NCBI GenBank assembly: GCA_028285465.1
Contig: JANQPD010000034.1
Location: forward strand, 1-59,297
Length of the DNA: 59,297 nucleotides
Direction: 5' to 3'
DNA from: Owenweeksia sp.
GTDB taxonomy: Bacteria > Bacteroidota > Bacteroidia > Flavobacteriales > Schleiferiaceae
How positions within the stretch are numbered: position 1 is the first letter of the stretch; each line of letters begins with the position of its first letter. Of the stretch, positions 1 to 9,206 are shown one piece after another. The translations under genes were made by a program, and so were the position numbers. The notes under the pieces were generated by a model, which did no database searches, had not been told where the DNA came from, and saw only the letters and a list, made by a program, of their open reading frames with translations.

Positions 1-1593
1 GTCTTTTTGAATAACGAGTAACCCCTCCCCGTTGGTACCAACCAGTAGCCCAGCATTCCAAAACGCCAGTTGATCGATGCGTGTTTTTGAAGAGACGAGT
101 TCAGGAAAAGCAGGTGTAATACGCCTATCCACAAAACTGTACAAGCCGGAATGGGTTCCCAATAATACGGAGTCTGCGTTTACCTCCAGTATACAGTTGG
201 TATGCTCAAAAAAAGCGGAGTCTTGGGAGCGATAATGAAGCATTTCTTCATCATATAATGCAAAACCACGGTACTCTAACCCATACATATATGATTGGTA
301 AACAGACGGTATGGATGTATAAGAATAATGTGTGGAGAAGAGTTTTGAAGTAAGGCCCTTCACGTAATTGACCGCATGTGACCCAATGAGCATGCTGTCG
401 ATGCCAAGCCAGTAAGGGCGGTGATTTACGGGGGGAATGGCAGGGGAGTAGCGGTTTAAAAGGCTTAACTTCTTGCCTTTTTGAGAAAAGGCATATACCT
501 CACCGTTTTTATACACCCGCACCGCCTCCCCATTAAAAGATATTGGTTTTACAAAACCACTGGTATAGGGAGGAAGAGAAAACCATTTATTTAAAAGGAT
601 ATTTACCTTAAGTATGCCTCTCTCTAATGTAGAAGCCCAAAAGGAATGATCGGAAACAAAGTAAATGTGATCTACGGAAGATGCGCCAAGAAAACGTTTG
701 GTTTCTTGAGTAGCAAGATCAATGCGCACAATCCCTCCGGCTCTTAGGCAAACGAATAAGTGATTATGCCTTTGGGCCAAATAAATGATTTCGCTATCGA
801 AGGCTTTTAGGGGCAGCAAAGAATCTATCTCCTGGTCATATTGGTAAAGTTGTTTATAAAAAGATAAAAACAAGAGGCTTTGGTCAGCGCCATATATTGT
901 GCAGAGCTTACGGTTTTTGGCCTTTTTTGGCAATTTAAAGACAAACTGCAAAGAATCGGACTGGGTGGCTAAAGCGGGTTGAATATCTGCTCCCCCAGCG
1001 AGCAAAACAGAATCCTTTCTTTTTAAGAGGTAATAATGCGCAAAGGCCCCTTTTCTCTCGGCATCGAGTATGCCTTTATAATCTGTTACGACCAAACCAA
1101 CCTGGTGGAAATGACAGTTTCCTGTATTTAGATTGCATTGAAAATACCCTCGTCTCTTTGCCAAAGCAATGTACACATTCTCACTCCGGTCGACCAACAA
1201 TGAATTGATAAGAACAAAATAGGGATGCTCAGAGAGTTCTCGATTGAAGGAGGGCACTATAATGGAATCGTTTTCGAGGTAACAAAGCCCCCTTGCCGTA
1301 GCCAGCCAGTGCCTGCCCTTATAATCTTTATAATGCTTGAATACGGCATTGCTGGGTAAACCGTCACTTTGATCGTAAACTTCAAAGTTGATCCCATTGT
1401 ATTTTACCAGGCCTCTGTCGGTGAGGACCCAGAGATTTCCCTTATCGTCAGAAAAAGAAGCGTAGACCTCATTACTGGGCAAACCATCCTTTACGGTAAG
1501 TGCTTCTTCAATTTGATACTCCTGCGCTTGCAGCCGGTTAAAGAGAAAGCCCATGCTTATGTAAAGGAAAAGCAGTAAGCGAAGGCCGGGCAT
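1..1593 (-). CDS. Two-component regulator propeller protein, N-terminal part (cut by window edge)
   Basis: Only the first 531 residues are in the window; the frame runs off the left edge. Residues 1-24 form a signal peptide ending LQAQ before EYQ. Two propeller-type repeats follow, each with the family hallmark DGLPSN (about residues 35-40 and 72-77) and a GNLWVLTDRGL / GRHWLATARGL strand. The rest is beta-rich with further propeller-like strands such as the terminal GLLVGTNGEGLL. In the Bacteroidota such periplasmic propellers usually precede a transmembrane helix and a LytS-type or hybrid histidine kinase; that part is not visible. An in-frame ATG at 1611 would add six residues, but a TATATTTG -7 box ends 5 nt before it, so I chose the ATG at 1593, which also gives the cleaner signal peptide. 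Family is fairly certain, full architecture unknown. Confidence 0.8.
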   Translation of the reverse strand, partial: MPGLRLLLFLYISMGFLFNRLQAQEYQIEEALTVKDGLPSNEVYASFSDDKGNLWVLTDRGLVKYNGINFEVYDQSDGLPSNAVFKHYKDYKGRHWLATARGLCYLENDSIIVPSFNRELSEHPYFVLINSLLVDRSENVYIALAKRRGYFQCNLNTGNCHFHQVGLVVTDYKGILDAERKGAFAHYYLLKRKDSVLLAGGADIQPALATQSDSLQFVFKLPKKAKNRKLCTIYGADQSLLFLSFYKQLYQYDQEIDSLLPLKAFDSEIIYLAQRHNHLFVCLRAGGIVRIDLATQETKRFLGASSVDHIYFVSDHSFWASTLERGILKVNILLNKWFSLPPYTSGFVKPISFNGEAVRVYKNGEVYAFSQKGKKLSLLNRYSPAIPPVNHRPYWLGIDSMLIGSHAVNYVKGLTSKLFSTHYSYTSIPSVYQSYMYGLEYRGFALYDEEMLHYRSQDSAFFEHTNCILEVNADSVLLGTHSGLYSFVDRRITPAFPELVSSKTRIDQLAFWNAGLLVGTNGEGLLVIQKD

Positions 1594-1615
1594 GTACGCT
1601 AAAAAGGACATGCTC

Positions 1616-1623
1616 CAAATATA
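1616..1623 (-). promoter_or_regulatory. -7 promoter box TATATTTG
   Basis: Reading the minus strand, TATATTTG matches the Bacteroidota -7 consensus TAnnTTTG just upstream of the propeller gene. No TTG is seen at the usual -33 distance. Its closeness to the ATG at 1611 argues for translation from the ATG at 1593. Confidence 0.45.
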
Positions 1624-1647
1624 ACGCTGGTCTAAAAAATGTGAGGC

Positions 1648-1941
1648 TTACTCGCGTGTAAGCACTTTAGGCACTTTGAAGTAGTCGGTATCCCGGTCGG
1701 GAGCATTTTTCAAAGCCTCATCTTTGGTTATGGCTTGCAGCACTTTATCTTTTCTAAGGGAATCTTCTTCCCGGGTCATATAAACCAGAGGTTCCAGCCC
1801 CTCCAGATCAAGGCGGTTGATCTGCTCTACAAAAGCGAGCATCTTATCCATATCTGCACACATGTCACCCTTCTCCTCTTCGGTGAACTGCAGGCGCGCC
1901 AGGTGGGCCAGCCGTTCCACATCTTCCTTTTGTACCTTCAT
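1648..1941 (-). CDS. gatC: Asp-tRNA(Asn)/Glu-tRNA(Gln) amidotransferase subunit C
   Basis: GatC stabilises the GatCAB complex, which amidates Glu-tRNA(Gln) and/or Asp-tRNA(Asn) in the cytoplasm. The 97-residue product has the usual family length. It opens with the typical VERLAHLARLQFTEEE helix and has the extended C-terminal segment containing LEPLVYMTREEDSLRKD, which matches the GatA-clasping region of the family. The start codon overlaps the plsC stop in an ATGA junction, so the two genes are translationally coupled. gatA and gatB are not in the window, as is common where gat genes are scattered. I am confident of the assignment. Confidence 0.93.
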   Translation of the reverse strand: MKVQKEDVERLAHLARLQFTEEEKGDMCADMDKMLAFVEQINRLDLEGLEPLVYMTREEDSLRKDKVLQAITKDEALKNAPDRDTDYFKVPKVLTRE

Positions 1942-2690
1942 GCCAATACGGTTTGGTTTTCGTGTTCGTTTAACGCCTCAAAGATAAGGTGGTAGCAGCG
2001 CATTTTCAATGCCTCTATGCCCTCTTCCGAATCAGGAGGGGTTAAGAAGGGGTGTACAACAACCCGTAGCAGGCCGGGATAGCCCCTTGTCCAGCTAAAA
2101 GGCATTTTCCGCTTGCAATCTTTATAGCTAACCGGAATGATTGGAATGTCCTTTTCATAGGCCAGCTTAAAAGCACCGTTCTTAAAATTTGCCAACATCA
2201 CTTTCTCATCTTTTGGCACGCCCCCTTCCGGATAGATACACAGGCCGTAGCCTTCGTCAATTTTTTCTGCGGCTTTTTCAAAAACCTTCATACGGCTACG
2301 CATGCTGCTACGGTCTACCAGGAGGTTGGTGCGCCTGTAAAAATACCCAAACAGGGGTAGGGCTCCCAGCTCTTTTTTGCCAATAAACAGAAAGCAATTG
2401 GGAAAAATAGCCAGGGTAAGCATGATGTCGATCATACTGGTATGATTTGGGGCTATGATGTAAACGCCCTTTGGATCTGGCCTCTGGTGCCATATGACTT
2501 GCGGCCAGAAGCCGGAAAGCAACAATACAAGCCACGCCCATACTCGTGCGAATAAGAAAAAAGCACGGTACCAGCGTGGGGTGACCGAAGTAAAGAAGAT
2601 AAAGGGAAACAAGAGTAGTATCGCGATGAAAACAGCAACGTAAAACCAAAGTCTCCAAAGAAATACGATGGGCTTTAAAAGAGCATTCAT
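1938..2690 (-). CDS. plsC: 1-acyl-sn-glycerol-3-phosphate acyltransferase (PlsC family)
   Basis: The 250-residue product is a membrane-bound lysophosphatidate acyltransferase, making phosphatidate for phospholipid synthesis. It has the catalytic H-x4-D box (NHTSMID), the downstream FIGKKELGALPLFGY segment and the EGG acyl-acceptor motif (YPEGGVPKD). One or two hydrophobic helices occupy the first 65 residues. I chose the ATG at 2690 (MNALLKPIV) over the in-frame ATG at 2720: the extra ten residues add nothing typical of the family and a -7 box (CAAAAGTA on the plus strand, 2695-2702) lies between the two. It shares an ATGA overlap with gatC downstream and is divergent from trpS. Confidence 0.9.
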   Translation of the reverse strand: MNALLKPIVFLWRLWFYVAVFIAILLLFPFIFFTSVTPRWYRAFFLFARVWAWLVLLLSGFWPQVIWHQRPDPKGVYIIAPNHTSMIDIMLTLAIFPNCFLFIGKKELGALPLFGYFYRRTNLLVDRSSMRSRMKVFEKAAEKIDEGYGLCIYPEGGVPKDEKVMLANFKNGAFKLAYEKDIPIIPVSYKDCKRKMPFSWTRGYPGLLRVVVHPFLTPPDSEEGIEALKMRCYHLIFEALNEHENQTVLA

Positions 2691-2694
2691 TTGG

Positions 2695-2741
2695 CAAAAG
2701 TAAAATAATAGTGTCCGCAAAGACGAGGCGCATTACTTTTG
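2695..2741. promoter_or_regulatory. Divergent promoter region with two TACTTTTG -7 boxes
   Basis: TACTTTTG occurs on the minus strand at 2702-2695 (for plsC-gatC) and on the plus strand at 2734-2741, 22 nt before the trpS ATG. Both match TAnnTTTG exactly. I see no TTG at canonical spacing for either, so the -33 element is weak or absent. Confidence 0.45.
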
Positions 2742-2763
2742 GAATTTTAAAGACAACGATTAC

Positions 2764-3738
2764 ATGGCGCGGATACTAACAGGCATACAAAGTAGTGGCA
2801 GGCCTCATTTAGGTAATATTCTCGGGGCAATTGTACCGGCTATTGCGCTTTCACGCGATGAGGCCAATGAGTCCTACTTTTTTATTGCAGACCTGCACTC
2901 ACTTACGTCTTTAAAAAGAGCAGAAGAACGCAAGGCAAATGTGTATGCGGTAGCGGCGGCCTGGTTAGCTTTCGGGTTCGATACAGATAAAAACGTGTTT
3001 TACAGGCAAAGCGATTTACCTGAGGTTACAGAACTTACCTGGTATTTAAACTGCTTTACTCCTTACCCGATGCTGGCGAATGCACATAGCTTTAAAGACA
3101 AGAGCGATAAGCTGAGTGATGTGAATGCCGGTCTATTTGATTATCCGGTGCTTATGGCGGCTGATATTTTGTTGTATGATGCGGACCTGGTACCCGTGGG
3201 CAAAGATCAGAAGCAACACCTTGAAATGACCCGTGATATAGCCGGGGCTTTTAACAGGGCGGTTGGGGAAGAGATCCTTATCCTGCCGCAGGATCACATC
3301 CGCAAGGAAGTCATGACGGTTCCGGGAACAGATGGTCAGAAGATGAGTAAGTCTTACGGTAATGTTATTGACATCTTTTTGCCGGAAAAACAGCTCAAAA
3401 AGCAGGTCATGTCTATAGAGACAGACAGCACCCCCCTGGAGGCTCCTAAAAACCCTGATACATGTAATGTGTTTGCCCTCTATACCTTGGTAGCGGATGA
3501 AAAGGAAACGGCTGAGATGAGGAAAAACTACCTGGCGGGAGGGTATGGGTATGGACACGCCAAAAAGGAATTACTACGGATGCTGCTGGAAAAATATGCT
3601 GCGCAACGAAGCGCATTCGATCACTTTATGGCTCATCCTGAGCTAATTGAACAAAAGCTGTCTCATGGAGCAGCGCGGGCACGAGTAATAGGTCAGGAAG
3701 TGCTGGCAAGGGTAAGAAAAAGCTTAGGCTACCGATAG
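2764..3738 (+). CDS. trpS: Tryptophanyl-tRNA synthetase
   Basis: This class I aminoacyl-tRNA synthetase charges tRNA(Trp) with tryptophan using ATP. The 324-residue product opens with RILTGIQSSGRPHLGN, whose HLGN is the HIGH signature (residues about 15-18), and carries GQKMSKSYGN, the KMSKS loop, at about residues 193-197. Length and motifs match compact bacterial TrpRS. The first ATG fits, with no room for an extension because of the divergent plsC promoter. It is followed after 39 nt by the dehydrogenase gene in the same direction, which may be co-transcribed though functionally unrelated. Confidence 0.95.
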   Translation: MARILTGIQSSGRPHLGNILGAIVPAIALSRDEANESYFFIADLHSLTSLKRAEERKANVYAVAAAWLAFGFDTDKNVFYRQSDLPEVTELTWYLNCFTPYPMLANAHSFKDKSDKLSDVNAGLFDYPVLMAADILLYDADLVPVGKDQKQHLEMTRDIAGAFNRAVGEEILILPQDHIRKEVMTVPGTDGQKMSKSYGNVIDIFLPEKQLKKQVMSIETDSTPLEAPKNPDTCNVFALYTLVADEKETAEMRKNYLAGGYGYGHAKKELLRMLLEKYAAQRSAFDHFMAHPELIEQKLSHGAARARVIGQEVLARVRKSLGYR

Positions 3739-3777
3739 AACAAAGTGTTTTTTTCCGGGTTTTGAAAAGAAAAAACT

Positions 3778-4530
3778 ATGGAAAAATTGAAAAATAAGGT
3801 TGCCCTGGTTACCGGGGCCGGATCAGGTATCGGTGCGTCTATTGCCAAGCTTTTTGCACTACAGGGCGCACAGGTTCTCCTCACAGATGTAAATGAAGAG
3901 GGGGGCCATAAGGTACTCGATGAAATCAAATCGGAAGGGGGTACGGCCGCATTCTTTAAAGCAGATGTAAGTAAGGCGGAAGACGCAAAAGCCAGTGTGG
4001 AAAAAGCCAAAACACTTTTTGGTGCGCTGCATATTGCTTGCAATAATGCGGGGATAAGCGGGGCTTCTGCCCCTATTGGCGAAATAGAAATAGAGGATTG
4101 GGAAAAGGTAATCGGCGTTAATCTTAACGGTGTTTTTTATGGAATGCGCTATCAAATACCCGCGATGCTGGAAGCCGGGGGTGGCGCCATTGTAAATATT
4201 GCCTCTATTTTAAGCCAGGTGGGCTTTAAGGGCAGTGCGGCCTATGTTACCGCTAAACACGGGGTAGTGGGGCTTACAAAAAATGCAGGCCTCGAATATG
4301 GAGCGCAGGGCATTCGGGTAAATGCCGTAGGTCCCGCGTTTATAAAAACACCGCTTCTCGAAGACAACCTGGATGAAGATACCATGAAAATGCTGGAGGG
4401 CTTACATTCCGTTGGCCGCATGGGGCAGCCGGATGAAGTAGCACATCTTGTATTGTGGTTAAGCAGCGATGATGCCTCTTTTGCCAATGCAACGTACTAC
4501 CCCTTAGATGGAGGATACCTGGCTCAGTAA
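3778..4530 (+). CDS. Short-chain dehydrogenase/reductase (classical SDR)
   Basis: The 250-residue product is a Rossmann-fold NAD(P)-dependent oxidoreductase. Visible motifs: the cofactor-binding TGAGSGIG (about residues 13-20), DV after beta-3 (KADVSKA), NNAG (CNNAGISG) and the catalytic Y-x3-K (AYVTAKHG, Y156/K160) with an upstream Ser. An Asp at the end of beta-2 (LLTDVNEEG) suggests preference for NAD(H), by family rule. The substrate cannot be read from sequence; such proteins are often labelled glucose 1-dehydrogenase or 3-oxoacyl-ACP reductase homologues without proof. It ends at a strong shared terminator with lepA on the other side. Confidence 0.88.
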   Translation: MEKLKNKVALVTGAGSGIGASIAKLFALQGAQVLLTDVNEEGGHKVLDEIKSEGGTAAFFKADVSKAEDAKASVEKAKTLFGALHIACNNAGISGASAPIGEIEIEDWEKVIGVNLNGVFYGMRYQIPAMLEAGGGAIVNIASILSQVGFKGSAAYVTAKHGVVGLTKNAGLEYGAQGIRVNAVGPAFIKTPLLEDNLDEDTMKMLEGLHSVGRMGQPDEVAHLVLWLSSDDASFANATYYPLDGGYLAQ

Positions 4531-4550
4531 AGTTTACTACCAGGTTGCGT

Positions 4551-4584
4551 AACTCGAACGCAGAGGCTTCTCTGCGTTCGGGTT
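4551..4584. terminator. Bidirectional terminator hairpin between SDR gene and lepA
   Basis: A 15-bp stem (AACTCGAACGCAGAG paired with CTCTGCGTTCGGGTT, one T-G wobble) with loop GCTT lies between two convergent genes, ending 3 nt before the lepA stop. There is no strong T-run on either strand, so it may act as an mRNA end-stabiliser as much as an intrinsic terminator. Confidence 0.7.
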
Positions 4585-4586
4585 GC

Positions 4587-6383
4587 TTAATCATTGAGTT
4601 TTAGCACAGCTAAAAATGCTTCTTGCGGTATCTCTACGTTCCCTACCTGGCGCATGCGTTTTTTTCCTGCTTTCTGTTTTTCAAGCAATTTACGCTTGCG
4701 CGAAATATCCCCTCCATAACACTTGGCCGTTACGTCTTTTCGCAGAGCGCTTAAGGTTTCGCGGGCAATAATTTTTGCACCAATGCCTGCCTGTATGGCA
4801 ATCATAAACTGTTGACGCGGAAGCAACTCCTTCAGTTTTTCGCAGATTTTCTTCCCCAGGTCGTAGGCATTGTCGCGGTGTACCAGGGCAGAAAGGGCAT
4901 CTACCGGTTCGCTATTGAGCATGATGTCAACCTTTACCAGGTGCGATTCGCGGTAATCGATCGGGTGATAATCAAAAGATGCGTATCCCCGGGAAATAGA
5001 CTTAAGCCGGTCATAAAAATCAAAAACAATTTCCGCCAAAGGCAGGTCAAAGGCGAGCTCTACCCTGTCTGCCGTTAGGTATACCTGGTTTTTAATGATG
5101 CCCCGTTTTTCTATGCACAGGTTCATCACAGCCCCTACATAATCTCCCTTTGTAATGATCTGTGCCCTGATGAAGGGCTCCTCCATCTTATACAGCTTGG
5201 TGGGATCCGGGAACTCGGTAGGGTTGTTTACGATAATGCGTTGCTCAGGATGAGCCTTCAGGTAGGCATAATAAGATACGTTAGGCACCGTTGTGATCAC
5301 GGTCATATTAAATTCCCTTTCCAAGCGCTCCTGCACAATTTCCATATGAAGCATACCCAGGAAGCCACAGCGAAAACCAAAACCCAGGGCTACGGAAGAT
5401 TCAGGCTCAAAAGTTAAACTGGCATCGTTGAGCTGTAACTTTTCCAAAGAAGCCCGAAGGTCTTCAAACTCTTCGGTATCGACAGGGTAAATGCCCGCGA
5501 AAACCATAGGTTTCACATCTTCGAACCCCGCAATAGGGGTTTCCGCTTTATTGGCCATAGAAGTAATGGTGTCTCCGACTTTTACCTCTTTTGCTTCCTT
5601 AATACCAGAGATGATGTAGCCCACATTTCCGGCACTGATGCTCTTTCGAGCTTCCTGCTTCAGCTTCAAAACCCCGATCTCATCCGCATAATACTTATGC
5701 CCGGTATTCATAAAAACCACCTCTTCTCCGGTTTGTATAGAGCCGTTTACCACTTTAAAAAAAGCTTCAATCCCGCGATAAGGATTGAACACTGAGTCAA
5801 AAATGAGTGCCTGAAGAGGTGCCTCAGGATCTCCGTCGGGAGAAGGAATGCGGTCTACAATAGCGTTTAAAATATCTTCTATGCCCACCCCGGTTTTAGC
5901 AGAGGCGGGTATAATTTCCTCGTCTTTACAACCGATCAAGTCAATGATCTGGTCTTTTACTTCTTCGGGGTTTGCGCTGGGCAGGTCTATTTTATTCAGT
6001 ACGGGAATGATCTCCAGGTCGTGCTCAAGTGCCAGGTAGAGGTTAGAAATGGTTTGTGCCTGAATACCCTGCGCGGCATCTACAATCAATAAGGCACCTT
6101 CACAGGCAGCAATGGCGCGCGATACTTCATAGCTGAAATCAACGTGTCCGGGCGTGTCGATGAGGTTGAAGACGTACTCAACCCCTTTATGTGGGTATAC
6201 CATTTGGATCGCATGGCTCTTAATGGTAATGCCCCGCTCGCGCTCCAGGTCCATATCGTCTAACAACTGGTTTTTTTGCTCCCGCTCACTCACGGTTTGC
6301 GTTTGCTCCAGCAGCCGGTCTGCTAAGGTGCTTTTACCATGGTCGATGTGCGCAATAATGCAAAAGTTTCTAATATTCTTCAT
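4587..6383 (-). CDS. lepA: Elongation factor 4 (LepA), ribosome back-translocase GTPase
   Basis: EF-4 is a cytoplasmic translational GTPase acting on stalled or mistranslocated ribosomes. The 598-residue product has the full family length. The G1 loop is AHIDHGKST (residues 11-19), the G2/switch region [15 protein letters not shown]3 DTPGHVDF and G4 NKIDLP. The LepA-specific C-terminal domain is present ([26 protein letters not shown]), which separates it from EF-G. It is monocistronic here, with a TAATTTTG -7 box 38 nt upstream of its ATG. I am very sure of the identification. Confidence 0.97.
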   Translation of the reverse strand: MKNIRNFCIIAHIDHGKSTLADRLLEQTQTVSEREQKNQLLDDMDLERERGITIKSHAIQMVYPHKGVEYVFNLIDTPGHVDFSYEVSRAIAACEGALLIVDAAQGIQAQTISNLYLALEHDLEIIPVLNKIDLPSANPEEVKDQIIDLIGCKDEEIIPASAKTGVGIEDILNAIVDRIPSPDGDPEAPLQALIFDSVFNPYRGIEAFFKVVNGSIQTGEEVVFMNTGHKYYADEIGVLKLKQEARKSISAGNVGYIISGIKEAKEVKVGDTITSMANKAETPIAGFEDVKPMVFAGIYPVDTEEFEDLRASLEKLQLNDASLTFEPESSVALGFGFRCGFLGMLHMEIVQERLEREFNMTVITTVPNVSYYAYLKAHPEQRIIVNNPTEFPDPTKLYKMEEPFIRAQIITKGDYVGAVMNLCIEKRGIIKNQVYLTADRVELAFDLPLAEIVFDFYDRLKSISRGYASFDYHPIDYRESHLVKVDIMLNSEPVDALSALVHRDNAYDLGKKICEKLKELLPRQQFMIAIQAGIGAKIIARETLSALRKDVTAKCYGGDISRKRKLLEKQKAGKKRMRQVGNVEIPQEAFLAVLKLND

Positions 6384-6420
6384 CTATCGATTATGCTAGT
6401 TTGCCTGTTTCAGGCAGCTG

Positions 6421-6428
6421 CAAAATTA
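6421..6428 (-). promoter_or_regulatory. -7 promoter box TAATTTTG for lepA
   Basis: On the minus strand TAATTTTG matches TAnnTTTG, giving a leader of roughly 30 nt before the lepA ATG at 6383. No TTG is visible 19-21 nt upstream. Confidence 0.45.
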
Positions 6429-6675
6429 GTGATTAAATAAGCGGTAAGTATAGGGGAGGTTCTGAGTAAAAGAAGCTTGCTGCCGAGCCAGTGTTTGGCC
6501 TTTACCAAACTCAGGGCAGGTGCCCCTTTTTTTAGTGAGCGCGCGCCGGTTTTATCCATAAAGAGAAATGCAGGCTCTATTGCTCACAGGGAGGACGCAG
6601 CCTGCTAAGATGCTATTTTAAATACCTCTTAAAAAAGACACCTTTGGTTTCACAATCGTTCAAAAATCACTAATC

Positions 6676-8985
6676 ATGAAAAATTTCAACGTCTTTTTAG
6701 CCTTCTTTTTTGTTTTTCTTGGCTTTTCCGAAAGCAAAGCTTCGCATTATGCCGGCCTGGAAATCACCTATAAGCATATCAGTGGGAATACGTATGATGT
6801 TTTTCTTTTTGTGTATCGTGACAAAGGAGGAAATGCTAATGCCCCAATTTCTACCGATATCTGCATCACCTCCAGCTGCCACCCCAATACAGTACCAATT
6901 AATATGGTGCCATATAATGATACGATCTACAATACGGGGCCAGACGGAATAGCAGACGTGCCGCTTCAAAACATATGTGCTTTGCCCGGACCTGATGGGG
7001 TAGTGTATGAAGTAAGAGCATTTAGGGGAAGAGTTACCTTACCTGTGGTTTGTGCAGATTGGAAGTTTCAATACAATGGATATGCACGTAACGATGCTAT
7101 CGACAATATAGTTGACCCGGATGTTCAATCTTTGTATGGACATGCGATTCTAAACAATGTAATAGGCCCGAATAGCTCTCCGTATTTTGTAACCCCTGCC
7201 GCAAAACGCTTTTGTGTTTCTGACCCCAACGGCAGAGATTTTGTCTGGTCTCAGGCCACTATTGAGCCGGATGGAGATAGCTTGTACTATGATTTTGGCA
7301 TTCCGCAAGACGGTGGAACTACAGAAGGTTGCGCAACACCCAGCGACATAAGCTTTGTTGGAAATTATACGAGGACCGCCCCTATGAGCACCTTTAACGG
7401 GATTGCTATTGATCGAAAAAACGGTACGTTCAGGTTTAAGGCTTCACGGGCAGAAACAGTGGTGTTACGTGTGGATATTGAAGAATGGCGCTTCAACACA
7501 GTGACCCTGAATTATGAAACCGTAGGGCGCGTAACCAGGGAAATGCAGGTGTCAATAGTGGGAGATTGTTTGCCTTTAGTACAAGGAGGGCCCCGCATAG
7601 ATTACCAAAGTTGTGGTGCTATCGCGGCCCAGCTTCCTATTGACAGTCTGAGAAAACTTGGAGCCATACAGGTGAACAACACTTTTGCGGGTTTTGACGG
7701 AGCAGGAGATAGTCTGGTAGAAGTGCCGGTGATCAACAGTTATTTGTGCAACGATGCAACTGTAGAGCTTTGCTTTGCTCCCCGTGGTCTTTGCGAGAGC
7801 ATTACCGCCACAGATTTCAGGCTGCTTGGACCTGACGGCATTGCACGCCCGATAGTTAATGTACAGGACAACTGCAGTACAGATTTGCACTCAAACAACG
7901 TAAACCTGAACCTGTTTCAATCCTTGGATATAAACGGACCGTATTTGCTTTATGTGAAGCGGGGAAATGACGGGAACACCTTGGTAAACGAGTGCGGGTT
8001 TGAAATGGTCGACCATTTTTTTATGATCATCAATGTAACCGACTGCCCTGTTTTGGATTATAGTATAGAAAATGTAACGGTGGTAGAAGACGAAAAGATA
8101 AAAATAGAGTTTGACCTGGTAGATACCTCCTACTTCTCCAGCACCTTTAACCGGATCAATGTATTGCGGGCAAATAATGATCAGGCGTTTATAAAGGTGG
8201 GTGAGGTCACCGATCAGGCGGTACGCGAATTTATCGACAGCACAGTAGACCAGTATGCGGTAGACAATCAAATCTACCAGTATCTCTTACAGATGATCAC
8301 CAATAACAACCCGCGCATTCCAACGAACTTCGTAAACTCCATTGTTTTAGCCGGTAATCAATTAAGTGAATTGCAAATGGAATTATCCTGGAATACCTAT
8401 TTTAATGATACGTACGGGGCTTCGGCTGAGTATGAAGTGTTTGAAGGGCAGTATGATTTTGCCACGAATACGATGGCCTGGACAAGCGTGCAGGTAGTAG
8501 GAAATGACCTTTCCTATATGTATACTATTCCGCGAAATCCCGGGCAGTACTGGTTAAAAATACAAGCTAATGATCCGAGTGCCGTAAACCCAAAAACAGC
8601 AGAAAGCAACTGGATTACCGTAGGTTCTCCAGTGCCTCCGGAAGGGCAAACGCCTATGGTAAACTATGTGCCTAATGTAATTACCCCGAACGGGGACCAG
8701 CAGAATGACCGCTTTTACTTTCAACTGTTGCCCATAGACCCTTCTGTAAGAGCGTATTCCAATTTGAGCCTGAGTATTTTTAATCGCTGGGGAAAACAAG
8801 TGTTCTTTGACAACAATTTTATGGAGCGGAACACAGAAACAGAAGGCTGGGATGGCACAGATCAAAACACCGGTCAAAAACTGGCAGATGGCGTGTACTT
8901 CTACGTAGCCCAGTTTAACGATGCGGAAACAGGAAAGTCAGAAGCATTAAATGGGTCTGTAACCCTTACGGCAAGTATCGAATAA
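6676..8985 (+). CDS. Surface protein with gliding-motility-associated C-terminal (T9SS type B) domain, copy 1
   Basis: This 769-residue protein is predicted to be exported by Sec, passed through T9SS and attached to the cell surface. Residues 1-22 form a signal peptide ending SESKAS. The N-terminal domain (HYAGLEITYKH..., then YRDKGG) matches the opening of a large Bacteroidota family of surface proteins. The C-terminus has the type B pattern: NYVPNVITPNGDQQNDRF, then LSIFNRWGKQVF, then WDGTDQNTGQKLADGVYFY. Several Cys residues in the N-terminal half could form disulfides. It is a tandem paralogue of the next gene; their second halves are far more alike than their first halves. Ligand or adhesion target is unknown. 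The leader (6384-6675) contains only the divergent lepA promoter and no clear box of its own. Confidence 0.88.
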   Translation: MKNFNVFLAFFFVFLGFSESKASHYAGLEITYKHISGNTYDVFLFVYRDKGGNANAPISTDICITSSCHPNTVPINMVPYNDTIYNTGPDGIADVPLQNICALPGPDGVVYEVRAFRGRVTLPVVCADWKFQYNGYARNDAIDNIVDPDVQSLYGHAILNNVIGPNSSPYFVTPAAKRFCVSDPNGRDFVWSQATIEPDGDSLYYDFGIPQDGGTTEGCATPSDISFVGNYTRTAPMSTFNGIAIDRKNGTFRFKASRAETVVLRVDIEEWRFNTVTLNYETVGRVTREMQVSIVGDCLPLVQGGPRIDYQSCGAIAAQLPIDSLRKLGAIQVNNTFAGFDGAGDSLVEVPVINSYLCNDATVELCFAPRGLCESITATDFRLLGPDGIARPIVNVQDNCSTDLHSNNVNLNLFQSLDINGPYLLYVKRGNDGNTLVNECGFEMVDHFFMIINVTDCPVLDYSIENVTVVEDEKIKIEFDLVDTSYFSSTFNRINVLRANNDQAFIKVGEVTDQAVREFIDSTVDQYAVDNQIYQYLLQMITNNNPRIPTNFVNSIVLAGNQLSELQMELSWNTYFNDTYGASAEYEVFEGQYDFATNTMAWTSVQVVGNDLSYMYTIPRNPGQYWLKIQANDPSAVNPKTAESNWITVGSPVPPEGQTPMVNYVPNVITPNGDQQNDRFYFQLLPIDPSVRAYSNLSLSIFNRWGKQVFFDNNFMERNTETEGWDGTDQNTGQKLADGVYFYVAQFNDAETGKSEALNGSVTLTASIE

Positions 8986-9073
8986 ATCAAATAAGCAAAC
9001 CCTTAGATACACGAAAAAACAGGCAAAGAGCAACATACGGTAAACTAGATGCTTCCAGTACAACATGGTATAT

Positions 9074-9105
9074 CAGGAGTTTTTGGCAAAACCCGAAAAC
9101 TCCTG
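9074..9105. other. Perfect stem-loop between the two paralogous surface-protein genes
   Basis: CAGGAGTTTT pairs perfectly with AAAACTCCTG (10 bp) around a 12-nt loop. No T-run follows on either strand, so it is not a standard intrinsic terminator; it may protect the 3' end of the upstream mRNA or be a Rho-independent remnant. Confidence 0.5.
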
Positions 9106-9153
9106 AAAACCCCCTCTTAGCTAAATTAGTGTGTAAGTAGATGCAATATTTCT

Positions 9154-9183
9154 TTGGCTTTTGTTAACAAAAACATAATTTTA
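9154..9183 (+). promoter_or_regulatory. -33/-7 promoter for second type B surface protein
   Basis: TTG at 9154-9156 is followed by exactly 19 nt and then TAATTTTA at 9176-9183, one base short of the TAnnTTTG consensus. The run AAAAGGAG directly abuts the ATG at 9207, which is too close for ideal Shine-Dalgarno spacing. Confidence 0.5.
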
Positions 9184-9206
9184 GCCTGACAAAAAACCAA
9201 AAGGAG

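Noticed and set aside
6514..6532. GGGC-AGGT-GCCC followed by T7 on the plus strand
   Set aside because: Only a 4-bp stem and no plus-strand gene upstream that needs a terminator.
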